NCBI GenBank assembly: GCA_045632525.1
Contig: JAZQWV010000031.1
Location: 44,686-108,685 of the forward strand
Origin: Fimenecus sp045632525
GTDB lineage: Bacteria; Bacillota; Clostridia; Oscillospirales; Acutalibacteraceae
Direction: 5' to 3'
DNA length: 64,000 bases
Shown: positions 53,168 through 62,409 of the stretch, one piece after another
How positions within the stretch are numbered: position 1 is the stretch's first letter
Layout: each line of letters opens with the position of its first letter
Notes under the pieces: generated by a model
What the model was told of the DNA's origin: nothing
Database searches by the model: none
Seen by the model: only the letters and a program-made list of their open reading frames with translations
Translations under genes and position numbers: made by a program

Positions 53168-54601
53168 ATGAGTAAGGTTTTAACTCCTGAGCAAATCAAG
53201 AAAAAGGAATTACGCAAAGCAAAAGAGTTGAAATATTGGGAAAAGCAAAAAGCAAGACCCAAAAGCAACACATATTTTTGGTATCTTGTGCTCATTATTG
53301 CGCTTATTTATGCGGTTGACGAAATCGCGTCACAAATCAACTCACTTATGCAGACCGAAATCGCTAACAGCTATTTCCAAAGTGAAAGTGCAGTTACATA
53401 TCTCAACCTTTTGAATGTCGTTGCAATTCCGTTCCAAATTATAGGTATTCTTTACAGACCACTTGCAGACCGTTTTGGTAGAAAAACATTTTTGATTATC
53501 AACACCTTCGGTATGGCATTTGCATTGTTTGTAATTTTCCTTTCACAAAATGTAATAATGTACTTTATCGGCGCATGCTTGATTCTCTTCTTTGTACCTC
53601 ACGATATGCATGTTGTGTATATTATGGAATCCGCACCAGCCAAGAGTCGTGCAATAACATATTCAGTTGTTAAATTCTTTGCTAACATGGCAGTTATGCT
53701 TGTTCCACTTCTTCGCAGATGGTTAATGACAACATCTAGTGAATGGCGCAATGTTTATATAATTCCTGCAATTGTTGGTATTGTGGTTTCTCTTATCGCA
53801 CTTCTCTGTGCAAGAGAAACTGACGCCTTTGTTGAATCAAGAATCCGTTACCTTAAAATGACTGAAGCAGAGTTGCAAGCAGAAGAAGCAAAGAAAAAGG
53901 CTCAGGACTCACAAGGTGGCGTTGTAGATGCTCTTAAATTCGGTTTCAAGCACAAGCAACTTCGTTGGGTATTTATCTGCTTTGCCCTTGCAGGCATCGG
54001 CGTTATCGGCAGTATGAACTATCAGGCAATTCTCACTCATGGTTATGCACAAAGCATTTATGGCTCTAACGCAAAAGAATTTTTGGACCTTGTAAGTGTT
54101 AATGAAGTTAGCCAAGCACTCATTTTATATCCTATCGGCATGGCTCTTTCACAGGTAATTATGGGCTTTATCTCTGATAAAAAGGGACGAAAAGCTGCAG
54201 CGATTACAGTTGCTACAAACTGTGTAATAAGCTTTATTTTATTCACAATGGGTGCAAAATTGAATCTTAATCCATCTTTTGTTGGTTTCTTCTGTGGTGC
54301 ATTCGTTGGTAGTTATTACTCAACAAATGATGTCCTTATTATGATGGCAAGTGAATCTGCACCAACAAATCTTCGTTCATCAGCAACATCAGCGCAAACC
54401 GTTGTTGGCTTTGCAGGATATGCAGTAGCGTTTATATTAAACACTATTCTCGCTCTTATCTTTGGTGATGGCATAATTGGTACAGTTGCCCTTTGCCTTC
54501 TTGTTCCAAGTTTTATAATCACTCTTATTGCACTTATCAAGAACACTCACGACACCAGAGGCATTGACCTTGAAACTGTTACAGGTACTGAGTGGGATTG
54601 A
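53168..54601 (+). CDS. Major facilitator superfamily transporter
   Basis: 477 aa, twelve predicted helices after a basic N-terminal cytoplasmic tail (KKKELRKAKELKYWEKQK). The MFS loop 2-3 motif is LADRFGRKTF (about 102-111), and ISDKKGRKAA is its counterpart in the second half. Sugar or organic-anion transport is likely, but the substrate is unknown. ATG 53168 follows GAAAGGGGA; a longer frame from 53060 overlaps tspO and has no ribosome site. Confidence 0.85.
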   Translation: MSKVLTPEQIKKKELRKAKELKYWEKQKARPKSNTYFWYLVLIIALIYAVDEIASQINSLMQTEIANSYFQSESAVTYLNLLNVVAIPFQIIGILYRPLADRFGRKTFLIINTFGMAFALFVIFLSQNVIMYFIGACLILFFVPHDMHVVYIMESAPAKSRAITYSVVKFFANMAVMLVPLLRRWLMTTSSEWRNVYIIPAIVGIVVSLIALLCARETDAFVESRIRYLKMTEAELQAEEAKKKAQDSQGGVVDALKFGFKHKQLRWVFICFALAGIGVIGSMNYQAILTHGYAQSIYGSNAKEFLDLVSVNEVSQALILYPIGMALSQVIMGFISDKKGRKAAAITVATNCVISFILFTMGAKLNLNPSFVGFFCGAFVGSYYSTNDVLIMMASESAPTNLRSSATSAQTVVGFAGYAVAFILNTILALIFGDGIIGTVALCLLVPSFIITLIALIKNTHDTRGIDLETVTGTEWD

Positions 54602-54629
54602 CAAACAACTCAATAAAACATATAATAAA

Positions 54630-54655
54630 GCCTGTCGATTTTCGGCAGGTTTTTT
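54630..54655 (+). terminator. MFS gene terminator
   Basis: GCCTGTCGA-TTT-TCGGCAGG followed by TTTTTT. Confidence 0.85.
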
Positions 54656-54674
54656 GTTTAGAAAGAGATTTATT

Positions 54675-55370
54675 ATGAAAAAGAAAATTACACTTTATAG
54701 CGAATTTGTTTATGTGTTTGCAATTTTAATTTTATCGTTTTCAGTCGCAATGGTTTCGGCTGCTGATTTGGGACTTTCAATGATTGTTGCCCCCGCATAC
54801 ATTCTAAGTCAAAAGTTGGGATTTTTAACCTTTGGACAAAGTGAATATGTTGTTCAGGCAATACTTTTTATTGTGTTCTGCATATTACTTAAAAGAGTTA
54901 AACTGGTTTATTTTGCATCGTTTTTAAACTGTATTGTATATGGCGCTGTGCTTGACTTGTGGAGAACAATTATCCCAATGTTTAATCCGTCAATTACTGC
55001 ACCCGGCAGTATGAGCATGCCAATCCGTGTTACATTTTTTGTAGTGAGCGCATTGATTACTGCATTTTCAATCGCGTTGTTTTTCAGGGTTTATCTTTAT
55101 CCACAAGTTTATGATTTCTTTGTTAAAGGAATTACCGAACATTTTAAACTCAACCAAACCAAATTCAAAACTGCGTTTGACTTGTCTTGCCTTGCGATTT
55201 CTGTGATTATGACACTTGTTTTCTTCAAAGGCTTTGTTGGAATCGGCGTAGGCACAATCATATTAGCTGTTGTTAATGGCAGTTTAATTGGCGGATGTGG
55301 CAAAATAATTGATAAGTTTTTTGAGATTAAACCACTTTTACCAAAACTTGCAAAGAAATTTGAATTATAA
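54675..55370 (+). CDS. YczE/YitT-type integral membrane protein (DUF6198-like)
   Basis: 231 aa, five to six hydrophobic helices: AILILSFSVAMVSAADLGLSM near the start, and GIGVGTIILAVVNGSLIG (about 191-208) near the end, as in YczE/YyaS proteins. No known activity. ATG 54675 after AAAGAGA; located between terminators, single gene. Confidence 0.65.
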   Translation: MKKKITLYSEFVYVFAILILSFSVAMVSAADLGLSMIVAPAYILSQKLGFLTFGQSEYVVQAILFIVFCILLKRVKLVYFASFLNCIVYGAVLDLWRTIIPMFNPSITAPGSMSMPIRVTFFVVSALITAFSIALFFRVYLYPQVYDFFVKGITEHFKLNQTKFKTAFDLSCLAISVIMTLVFFKGFVGIGVGTIILAVVNGSLIGGCGKIIDKFFEIKPLLPKLAKKFEL

Positions 55371-55375
55371 AAAAT

Positions 55376-55399
55376 AAGCACCTACTGTTGTAGGTGCTT
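55376..55399. terminator. Bidirectional terminator between YczE-type gene and galT
   Basis: AAGCACCTAC pairs with GTAGGTGCTT around TGTT. Confidence 0.85.
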
Positions 55400-55403
55400 T
55401 CTT

Positions 55404-56900
55404 TTATTTAACGCTTGCGATAAATTTCTTAAACTGTGCTTTGCCTTCTTCTGTTCTGTCAAACACGCCACATTGACCAAGAATTGCAGTGAATACAAGA
55501 CCGATTTCATCACGAAGAATTTCGTCACAGTTCTCTGCATTTATATCACTATGTTTTGCCTTGATTTTCTCTGCCCAATCTGCGTGCTTTGCAATTCTCT
55601 CATCTGCTTTAATGTCTTTATTCTCAAGAATAGCATCACGAAGAATTGCCATTTCTGTTTTAAGGCGAGATGGAAGCACCGCAAGACCCATAACTTCAAT
55701 AAGACCGATATTTTCTTTTTTGATGTTATGATATTCAGGGTGTGGATGATAGAAACCGTCAGGATATTCTTCTGTTGTGATGTTGTTACGAAGAACAAGG
55801 TCGATTTCATATTGACCATCTTTAAAACGAGCGATTGGTGTAATTGTGTTATGTATTTCACCATCTGTTAAAGCATAGATAAATGCATCTTCATCAGTAT
55901 AATCACGCCACGCTGCAAGAATTTTGCCTGCTAACTGGCAAATTCTGTCTGTATCGTCACCTCTTAAACGGATAACGCTCATAGGCCACTTAACGATGCC
56001 CGCTTTAATGTCAGAATAGCCCTCAAAAGCGATTTCGTCTTCAATAGGTGCAGTTTCCATAGCAAATGTATAACTACCACCTTGGAAGTGCTCGTGAGTG
56101 AGAATTGAGCCACCTGCAATAGGCAAGTCAGAGTTTGAGCCAATGAAATAGTGTGGGAACTTTTTAACAAAATCAAAAAGTCTTCTAAATTTCTTTTCTG
56201 ATATTTTCATTGGTGTATGCGCATCATCAAATACGATGCAATGCTCGTTATAATAAACATATGGTGAATACTGCATAAATGCATTAACACCATCAAGGCA
56301 AATTGGAATAACTCTGTGGTTTTGTCTTGCTGGATGATTCACACGACCTGCATAACCCTCGTTTTCTTTACAAAGCATACATGTTGGATATGAGCTTTGC
56401 TCCATTTTTGTTGCCGCAGCGATTGCTTTTGGGTCTTTTTCAGGTTTTGCAAGGTTGATTGTAATATCAATATCACCAAACTCGGTTTTGGTAATCCATT
56501 TTACATCATTTTTAATTCTGTATTCACGGATATAGTCAGATTTCTTTGAAAGATTATAGTAATAATCTGTTGCCTCTTTTGGTGAAATCTCATATTTTTC
56601 TTTGAATGTCTTGATTACTTCTGATGGTCTTGGTGTGAGCACACCCATAATTTTTGTGTCAAACAAATCTTTATAAACAACAGAATCTTCGCAAAGACCT
56701 TTCTCAACTGCAAAGTCAAGAATTACTTTGAGAATTTCTTCAAGGTCAGCATCCACATTTGCTTGTGCATCTGAATCAATACCATCAAGAGCCAAAATTT
56801 CAAGCACACGGTTAGTTGCCCAGATTTTATCTTCTTTCTCGATTAAGCTTTCTCTTACGCCATACTCAATAAGCGATTTTATTGCTTCATAGATATTCAT
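55404..56900 (-). CDS. galT: UDP-glucose--hexose-1-phosphate uridylyltransferase (Firmicutes-type GalT)
   Basis: 498 aa, the length of the class II GalT of lactobacilli and clostridia (the proteobacterial enzyme is about 350). N-terminus IYEAIKSLIEYGVRESLIEKED and central HPARQNHRVIPI, FDDAHTPM, GSILTHEHFQGG (His residues about 280) identify it. Leloir pathway: exchanges UMP between UDP-glucose and galactose-1-phosphate. It fits the alpha-galactosidase-like GH4 encoded at 13.4 kb. Ribosome site TAGGGGG. galK and galE are not in the window. Confidence 0.92.
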   Translation of the reverse strand: MNIYEAIKSLIEYGVRESLIEKEDKIWATNRVLEILALDGIDSDAQANVDADLEEILKVILDFAVEKGLCEDSVVYKDLFDTKIMGVLTPRPSEVIKTFKEKYEISPKEATDYYYNLSKKSDYIREYRIKNDVKWITKTEFGDIDITINLAKPEKDPKAIAAATKMEQSSYPTCMLCKENEGYAGRVNHPARQNHRVIPICLDGVNAFMQYSPYVYYNEHCIVFDDAHTPMKISEKKFRRLFDFVKKFPHYFIGSNSDLPIAGGSILTHEHFQGGSYTFAMETAPIEDEIAFEGYSDIKAGIVKWPMSVIRLRGDDTDRICQLAGKILAAWRDYTDEDAFIYALTDGEIHNTITPIARFKDGQYEIDLVLRNNITTEEYPDGFYHPHPEYHNIKKENIGLIEVMGLAVLPSRLKTEMAILRDAILENKDIKADERIAKHADWAEKIKAKHSDINAENCDEILRDEIGLVFTAILGQCGVFDRTEEGKAQFKKFIASVK

Positions 56901-56973
56901 TTAAATACCCCCTAATTTGTCTAATAATATTATAAAGATTTTTTTGCAATTTTCAATAGTTAAACAATAAAAA

Positions 56974-56997
56974 AGACAGTGCTTTTTTGCACTGTCT
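56974..56997 (-). terminator. Terminator of apbE
   Basis: AGACAGTGC pairs with GCACTGTCT around six bases; TTTTTT follows on the minus strand. Its arm overlaps the apbE stop codon. Confidence 0.85.
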
Positions 56998-58072
56998 ATT
57001 TTTCTGATTCATAATCGAATGTATAATCTTTAAATCCGTCAGAATAAAGTTGCTCACCATCATTCATAACCCACATTGCTTCAACATTTTCTGTTGCGTC
57101 AACAAGCTTTTTACCCTCTTCATAATCCATAAGGAACAACGCCGTTGACATTGCATCGCCAAGTCCTGAATCGTTTGTGAGAATTGACACTGAACGATAT
57201 TTTATACCCGGCATTAAAGTTTCAGGGTCAATAATATGATGATAATTCTCACCGTTGACAACATAATATCTCTGGTAAGAGCCACTTGTTACAACTGACT
57301 CACCCGCAATTTTGAGATATTCAATAAAAGGCTTATCTTCATTCTCTGTGTCAGGATTTTCAATGCCGACTTTCCATTTTTCCCCATCTGCCATACCGAT
57401 TGTGCGCACATTACCACCCACATTGAGAATGTAGCCTGTTATTCCCTTTTCTTCAAGGTGTTTTGCGACTTGTTCAACTGCATAGCCCTTTGCAATTGCA
57501 CCAACATCAAGGCTCATCTGTGGGTCAGCAAGGAACACAGTATTGTTTTCAGCATTAATAATCAAATCATCAATATTAGTGTGTTTTGACGCTTCTTTGA
57601 GCTGTTCCATCGGTGGCAATTCTGCATTAACAGGGTCATCTAAACCATCATTTCTATAAATATGCCAGATTTTAAGCACACTACCCATTGCAATGTTTAC
57701 ATTACCGTTAGTTTTTTGGTACATTTCTTTTGCGAATGTGAGCATATCAATAATTTTTTTATCAACTGTCACCACATCATGTTTGCCGTTGTTTACATCA
57801 TTGATTGTCACAAGGTTATTGAGCCCTTCATAACGATTATAAATAGTGAAAAGTCGGTGGTATTCTTTTAAAAGGTTTTTGATTTCTTCGCAAGTTGCAT
57901 CAAAATCTTCTTTTGTTTTTTCATAGCCGATAATTGTAGTTGCTGTGTCAAAATAGTCAAAATAATAATTACTGAATTTTGTAAGCTCCGACTTTTTCTC
58001 ACAACCTGAAAAAGCCATCATCTGCACAAAAAGAATTGATATAATTAAAAGCATTAAAACTGCTTTTTTCAT
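56996..58072 (-). CDS. apbE: FAD:protein FMN transferase (ApbE), lipoprotein
   Basis: 358 aa. Lipoprotein signal MKKAVLMLLIISILFVQMM with lipobox AFSGC (Cys about 22). ApbE features: FDYFDTATTI, SLDVGAIAKGYAVEQ (about 175), GYILNVGGNVRTIG (about 203), and a late HHIIDPETLMPG (about 265). It attaches FMN by a phosphoester to Thr in target motifs outside the membrane; natural clients here are RnfG, RnfD and the two-domain lipoprotein encoded upstream. ATG 58072 follows GGTGGTGA. Confidence 0.92.
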   Translation of the reverse strand: MKKAVLMLLIISILFVQMMAFSGCEKKSELTKFSNYYFDYFDTATTIIGYEKTKEDFDATCEEIKNLLKEYHRLFTIYNRYEGLNNLVTINDVNNGKHDVVTVDKKIIDMLTFAKEMYQKTNGNVNIAMGSVLKIWHIYRNDGLDDPVNAELPPMEQLKEASKHTNIDDLIINAENNTVFLADPQMSLDVGAIAKGYAVEQVAKHLEEKGITGYILNVGGNVRTIGMADGEKWKVGIENPDTENEDKPFIEYLKIAGESVVTSGSYQRYYVVNGENYHHIIDPETLMPGIKYRSVSILTNDSGLGDAMSTALFLMDYEEGKKLVDATENVEAMWVMNDGEQLYSDGFKDYTFDYESEK

Positions 58073-58164
58073 TTTTTCACCACCGATAATAAAATGTGTA
58101 AAAATAAGCAAAATAAAACTCAATTTAAAATTTGAACTTTATTTCAATTATTTTAAAAAAATGA

Positions 58165-58186
58165 GGATGTTGCGTTAACAACATCC
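58165..58186 (-). terminator. Terminator after the two-domain lipoprotein gene
   Basis: GGATGTTG pairs with CAACATCC; TTTTTTT follows a short spacer on the minus strand. It would limit readthrough into apbE. Confidence 0.7.
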
Positions 58187-58207
58187 CCGAATTTTTAACA
58201 AGCTAAA

Positions 58208-59230
58208 TTATGCTTTTGCAGCAGCTTCAGCAGCCTTAATCATGTCGCCGATAGCCATTGTGCAACCTGCTGTTGCGATATCGCCTGTTGCGTATCCGTC
58301 AGCACCTGCAAGAGCTGCGAAATCAGCAGCTGTCTTACCAACAAGAGCCTTGTCGAATTCGCCAGCCTGAGCATACCATTCAAGAGGCTTGATGTCTTTG
58401 TTGCCGTCGTGTCTTACACCGAACTTAGCCATGCTGTAATCATCACCGAGTTCAAGCTTTGACTTAACTTCAGCTTTAGCATCATAAGTAGCTTCGCCCT
58501 TAGCATTGAATGTAATCTTACCCTGTGTGCAGTCTGTCTTAGCAACTACAACTTTGCCTTCTGCATCTGTAACAGCAGCAACGATTGTTGTGTCAACCTG
58601 GTTGAGACCATCGTTTTCTGCGTCAGCATCTTTGTTTGAGTATGATGCTGATGTAACGAGAGCAATTTTGAGTGTGTTTTCTGCTGTTGCAGCTGAATCA
58701 ACTGCACTAGCAACTGCCTTTTCAAGAGCGCCAACGAATTCAGCAATGTTGATTGTGCAACCTGCAGCTGCAAGGTCACCAATTGCATATTTGTCTTCGC
58801 CCATGAAAGCCTTAACTTCGTCAAGTGTCTTACCAACTGCAAGTTCCATGAACTTATCAGCCTGAACGTTCCACTCTAAAGCTTTGCCTTCGCTACCGTC
58901 GTGTTTCTTACCGAAAGCAGCCATGTTGTAGTCTGTGCCTTTGTCATACTTTGTTCTGAAGTCTTCAACGTCAACTTTTTTGCCGTCTTCTGTCCATGAT
59001 GGTTTGATTTGAGCTGTGTCAAGGTCAATCTTTACGATTTTGCCTTCAGCATCAAGAAGAACTGCAACTGCTGTTGTGTTGAATTCACCAGCTGTAGCCT
59101 TAGCTTCGCCATAGTTAGCAACTACGCCAAGACCAAACTTAAGAGTAGCCTCTTTCTTACCGCAACCTGCAAGAGCAACAACTGTGAAGAGCATTACTAC
59201 TACAAGTGCTACACTAAGAATCTTTTTCAT
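58208..59230 (-). CDS. Two-domain extracellular lipoprotein, candidate flavinylated electron carrier (PplA-like)
   Basis: 340 aa. Signal peptide ending in lipobox ALAGC (about 18-22). Two homologous halves of about 150 residues: each has DYxMAxFGxxHDG, LEWxxQA, VGKT and then GDLAAAGCTINI (about 152-163) or GDIATAGCTMAI (about 318-329). The last motif occupies the place of the Dxx(S/T)(G/A)(A)T flavinylation signature of FMN-binding proteins, so Thr of each GCT may carry FMN added by the adjacent ApbE. Listeria PplA has a comparable two-domain layout. The unusual Cys in place of Ala leaves some doubt. Strong own promoter. Confidence 0.6.
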   Translation of the reverse strand: MKKILSVALVVVMLFTVVALAGCGKKEATLKFGLGVVANYGEAKATAGEFNTTAVAVLLDAEGKIVKIDLDTAQIKPSWTEDGKKVDVEDFRTKYDKGTDYNMAAFGKKHDGSEGKALEWNVQADKFMELAVGKTLDEVKAFMGEDKYAIGDLAAAGCTINIAEFVGALEKAVASAVDSAATAENTLKIALVTSASYSNKDADAENDGLNQVDTTIVAAVTDAEGKVVVAKTDCTQGKITFNAKGEATYDAKAEVKSKLELGDDYSMAKFGVRHDGNKDIKPLEWYAQAGEFDKALVGKTAADFAALAGADGYATGDIATAGCTMAIGDMIKAAEAAAKA

Positions 59231-59297
59231 GAGTGTTTTCTCCTTTTTGTTTTTGTTTTTGTTTTATGTGGAAATATTTCCACACGCTTACGCGTAG

Positions 59298-59326
59298 ATT
59301 ATCGCATAAAAAATAGTTTCTGTCAA
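59298..59326 (-). promoter_or_regulatory. Promoter of the lipoprotein gene, -35 inside the rnf terminator
   Basis: TTGACA (59326-59321), 17-base spacer, GATAAT (59303-59298) on the minus strand. The -35 overlaps the 3' arm of the hairpin at 59312-59360. TGTGGAAATATTTCCACA, a short palindrome, follows downstream. Confidence 0.65.
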
Positions 59327-59360
59327 CATTTTAACACTAAAATTCATGACAGAAACTATT
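59312..59360 (-). terminator. Terminator of the rnf operon, or operator
   Basis: Perfect 14-base arms (AATAGTTTCTGTCA on the plus strand at 59312-59325, its complement at 59347-59360) with a 21-base loop; on the minus strand the last arm runs into TTTTTT. Because it contains the next promoter's -35, it could also be a repressor site. Confidence 0.6.
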
Positions 59361-59369
59361 ACAATTTTG

Positions 59370-59873
59370 TTATAATTTAATTTTTTCAAAACGCTTTAAA
59401 ATTATGGATGCGAGAAATCCAACAAAAACGCCTGCAACTGTACCCGTAATAGACAAAACCAACATATAATATCCAATTTGACTAGTTTCGAAAATTGCCA
59501 TTGCAACAAGGATTTGACCCAAGTTATGAGCAACTCCACCAACGATGCTGACACCCACCATTGAAAACAAATTCACCTTTTTGCAAAGGGCCATTAAGCC
59601 AAGACTGAGCACCGCACCTGCAGCACTATAAACCAGAGTCATAGCGTTACCAAACAACAATGCAACCAAAAAAAGTCTGATTGCAGAAACTGTTATGGCA
59701 TCTTTAAGACCGGTTTTATAGAGTATGAAAATTATTATTATATTGGGAAGTCCGATTTTAATACCCGGTACAGCTGACCAGATAGGTGGCAAAATCGCTT
59801 CAACATAAGATAAAACCAGTGCTACGGCAGTAACTAATCCTAACACTGCATATCTTCTTATATCTTTTTTCAT
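59370..59873 (-). CDS. Gx transporter/HepT-component-I-like membrane protein (EetB-like)
   Basis: 167 aa, five to six hydrophobic helices. LPPIWSAVPGIKIGLPNIIIIF (about 28-49) is the family signature of proteins annotated heptaprenyl diphosphate synthase component I or Gx transporter. Nine bases after the NusG-II gene. In Listeria-type flavin-based electron transfer loci I recall such a pair being named EetA/EetB. Its exact activity is unknown. Confidence 0.7.
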   Translation of the reverse strand: MKKDIRRYAVLGLVTAVALVLSYVEAILPPIWSAVPGIKIGLPNIIIIFILYKTGLKDAITVSAIRLFLVALLFGNAMTLVYSAAGAVLSLGLMALCKKVNLFSMVGVSIVGGVAHNLGQILVAMAIFETSQIGYYMLVLSITGTVAGVFVGFLASIILKRFEKIKL

Positions 59874-59882
59874 AATTCACTC

Positions 59883-60284
59883 CTAAACGGCGACATCAAT
59901 GCCACCGTCAGCGTTTTGATTTGTAATTTCAATTACAAGTTTGTGTGGAAGACAAACAACGGTTTCGCCCACAAAGGATACTGCTCTTGTCTCAACACAA
60001 ATTTTATCAGGACAATCAGCCTCACTGATTGATGCTTTACCATCTTTTATCATAAGCACATTGATATGCTCGTCATTATCCCCTGTTTTTATGGGGATTT
60101 CTCGGTCTTCAGCAAGTGGATATGATGCTATTTGTTTACCATCAATTTTAACTGAAACTGTTGAGCCTTGCTCTCTATTTAAGACGAAAAGCAAAAGCCC
60201 CGCCGCCGCTATAATAACTATAACGACGGCAAGGATTATATCATTTCTTAATTTTTGATTTTTTTGAGAATTATTATTCTTCAT
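59883..60284 (-). CDS. NusG domain II-containing membrane-anchored protein (EetA-like)
   Basis: 133 aa. One N-terminal membrane helix (about 20-38) and an extracellular domain with VSVKIDGKQIASYPL, ADCPDKICV (about 90-98) and ETVVCLPHKLVIEI, the NusG-II pattern with two conserved cysteines. ATG 60284 chosen over a TTG at 60296 that overlaps the rnfB stop. The gene lies right after rnfB, so it is co-transcribed with the Rnf complex. Confidence 0.75.
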   Translation of the reverse strand: MKNNNSQKNQKLRNDIILAVVIVIIAAAGLLLFVLNREQGSTVSVKIDGKQIASYPLAEDREIPIKTGDNDEHINVLMIKDGKASISEADCPDKICVETRAVSFVGETVVCLPHKLVIEITNQNADGGIDVAV

Positions 60285-60288
60285 AAAA

Positions 60289-61101
60289 TCAACCAATTAC
60301 TCCGTTTTTCATATCAACGATTTTCAAACGACCTGTTGGACAAACTTCTGCACACTTGCCACAGTCTTCACACTTATCATAGTCGATAACTGCAAGATTA
60401 TCAACAACCTTAATCGCATCGTGTTCACAAGTTTTTTCACACTTTTTGCAACCAAGACAAGCGTTCATACAATTTTTTCGAGCAGCTGCGCCCTTTTCTT
60501 TATTGCTGCATGCAACTGCAACAACAACGTCTTCTCCAACAAGAGAGATAACTCCCTTAGGACAAGTTTTAACACATTTGCCGCAAGCTATACAAGTTTT
60601 AGGGTCAATTCTTGCAAGAGTATCTTTAACAGAAATGGCACCAACAGGACATTCTGCTACACAGTCGCCAAGACCAATACAACCGAATTTACAAGAGAAT
60701 GGACCACCATAAACCATTGCTGCTGCTTTACAGCTTTGAAGTCCTTCATAAACTACTTTTTGTGCTACTGCTGAGCAGTCACCACTACAGTTTACATAAG
60801 CAACTTTTGGTGCTTCAACGCTAACTTCAACGCCCAAAACAGCTGAAAGCTGACCTGCAACATCAGGGCCACCAGGAATGCAAAGGTTTGCTTCTGCCTT
60901 GCCTTCTGCTACTGCCTGAGCATAAGCGTCACAACCTGCGAATCCACAAGCACCGCAGTTAGCACCTGGAAGACATTCACGAACTGCTTTAACTGTTTCA
61001 TTTTCTTCAACCTTGAAGAAATGAGATGCCAATGCAAGCATAATACCCGCAATAAGACCAATTACAACTGCAACAAGAAGAGCTATTAAAATATTCATCA
61101 T
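60289..61101 (-). CDS. rnfB: Rnf complex subunit RnfB (iron-sulfur)
   Basis: 270 aa. N-terminal membrane helix (about 4-26), then the CLPGANCGACGFAGC cluster motif (about 43-57). The C-terminal ferredoxin region has several CxxCxxC motifs: CIACGKCVKTCP (about 173), CLGCKKCEKTC (about 217) and CEDCGKCAEVCP (about 245). It passes electrons from reduced ferredoxin into the ion-pumping Rnf complex. Twelve bases after rnfA. Confidence 0.95.
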   Translation of the reverse strand: MMNILIALLVAVVIGLIAGIMLALASHFFKVEENETVKAVRECLPGANCGACGFAGCDAYAQAVAEGKAEANLCIPGGPDVAGQLSAVLGVEVSVEAPKVAYVNCSGDCSAVAQKVVYEGLQSCKAAAMVYGGPFSCKFGCIGLGDCVAECPVGAISVKDTLARIDPKTCIACGKCVKTCPKGVISLVGEDVVVAVACSNKEKGAAARKNCMNACLGCKKCEKTCEHDAIKVVDNLAVIDYDKCEDCGKCAEVCPTGRLKIVDMKNGVIG

Positions 61102-61113
61102 TATACCCTCCCC

Positions 61114-61710
61114 TTATGCAAGAATGTTTTCAACGATTCCGGCAAAGCCGAAGAATGCCATTGAAATGAATGATGCTGCTACTAAAGTTACAGGAAGTCC
61201 TTTAAAGCTTTCTGGAATATCGCTTTCTTCAATGCGTGAACGCATGCCTGAGAAGAGCACCATTGCAAGCAAGAAACCAAGACCGCAACCAAGTGAGCTT
61301 ACCATTGATTCGATAAAGTTGTATCCATCTGTAATGTTATTGATTGTTACACCAAGAACTGCACAGTTTGTTGTGATAAGTGGAAGATATACACCGAGGC
61401 TCTGGTGAAGAGCTGGAATAGTCTTCTTTAAGAAAATCTCAATAAACTGAACAAGTGAAGCAATAACGAGAATGAATACAATTGTCTGCAAATAGCCAAG
61501 TCCAAATTCATTAAGGATAAATGTCTGAATAGGCCATGTAACTGCTGTTGCTACGAGCATAACAAAGATAACTGCAATACCCATACCAACTGACTGATTA
61601 ACTTTCTTTGATACGCCAAGGAATGGGCAAATACCAAGGAAACGGTTGAGAACATAGTTATCAACGAGAACTGAAGACATCAAAATAATAATCAATGCTT
61701 TAACATCCAT
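61114..61710 (-). CDS. rnfA: Rnf complex subunit RnfA
   Basis: 198 aa, six membrane helices. NRFLGICPFLGVSKK (about 22-36) and NCAVLGVTINN (about 110) contain the conserved cysteines of RnfA/RnfE, which form the intramembrane 2Fe-2S site. One base downstream of rnfE, ribosome site AGGAGG. Confidence 0.95.
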   Translation of the reverse strand: MDVKALIIILMSSVLVDNYVLNRFLGICPFLGVSKKVNQSVGMGIAVIFVMLVATAVTWPIQTFILNEFGLGYLQTIVFILVIASLVQFIEIFLKKTIPALHQSLGVYLPLITTNCAVLGVTINNITDGYNFIESMVSSLGCGLGFLLAMVLFSGMRSRIEESDIPESFKGLPVTLVAASFISMAFFGFAGIVENILA

Positions 61711-61711
61711 C

Positions 61712-62407
61712 TTATTCGCCCTCCTTTACTGTTTCTGCGCAACCGCCGTTGCAAGATGCCGCTGATGGGCAACCTTCGCAACCAAATTCTTTTTTCTTAA
61801 TGAGTTTACCCTTTGTAATCTTATTAACAACTGCAATAAGAAGACCATAAACCAACAATCCGCCTGGAGCTTTTGCAAGAACGCTGATTGTAAGACCATT
61901 TTCAACAAGGAATGGAATTTCGTTACCTGCAAATGAGCCTGAACCGAGAACTTCACGGATAATTGCCATAGAAAGAAGTGCTATTGTGAAGCCAATACCC
62001 ATTCCGATACCGTCAAGTGCTGATTTGCCAACTGAGTTTTTACCTGCAAACATTTCTGCACGACCTAAGATAATGCAGTTAACAGTAATAAGTGCAAGGT
62101 AAACACCCAATGTTTCATACAAGTCAGGAATGAATGCCTGAATGAGCATCTGAACGATTGTTACGAAACCTGCGATAACAACGATATAGCAAGGAATTCT
62201 TACTGTATCTGGAATAAATTTACGTAATAATGAAATAACGATGTTTGAGCAGATTAAAACTGCCATTGTTGCAAGGCCCATACCGAATGCACCATCAACT
62301 GTTGTTGTAGTTGCAAGTGTTGGACAAGTGCCAAGAATAAGCACGAAAACTGGGTTTTCACGAAGAAGACCTTTTAAGAGAATTGACATATTGTTCTGTT
62401 TACTCAT
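61712..62407 (-). CDS. rnfE: Rnf complex subunit RnfE with cysteine-rich C-terminal tail
   Basis: 231 aa, six helices; LILGTCPTLATT (about 22) and NCIILGRAEMFA (about 109) match RnfE. After the last helix the protein adds a tail with five cysteines (GCEGCPSAASCNGGCAE, about 209-225) that ordinary RnfE lacks or has in reduced form; it could hold an extra cluster. Confidence 0.93.
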   Translation of the reverse strand: MSKQNNMSILLKGLLRENPVFVLILGTCPTLATTTTVDGAFGMGLATMAVLICSNIVISLLRKFIPDTVRIPCYIVVIAGFVTIVQMLIQAFIPDLYETLGVYLALITVNCIILGRAEMFAGKNSVGKSALDGIGMGIGFTIALLSMAIIREVLGSGSFAGNEIPFLVENGLTISVLAKAPGGLLVYGLLIAVVNKITKGKLIKKKEFGCEGCPSAASCNGGCAETVKEGE

Positions 62408-62409
62408 AT

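Noticed and set aside
54528..54674. N-terminal extension of the YczE-type protein
   Set aside because: It runs through the end of the MFS gene and its terminator.
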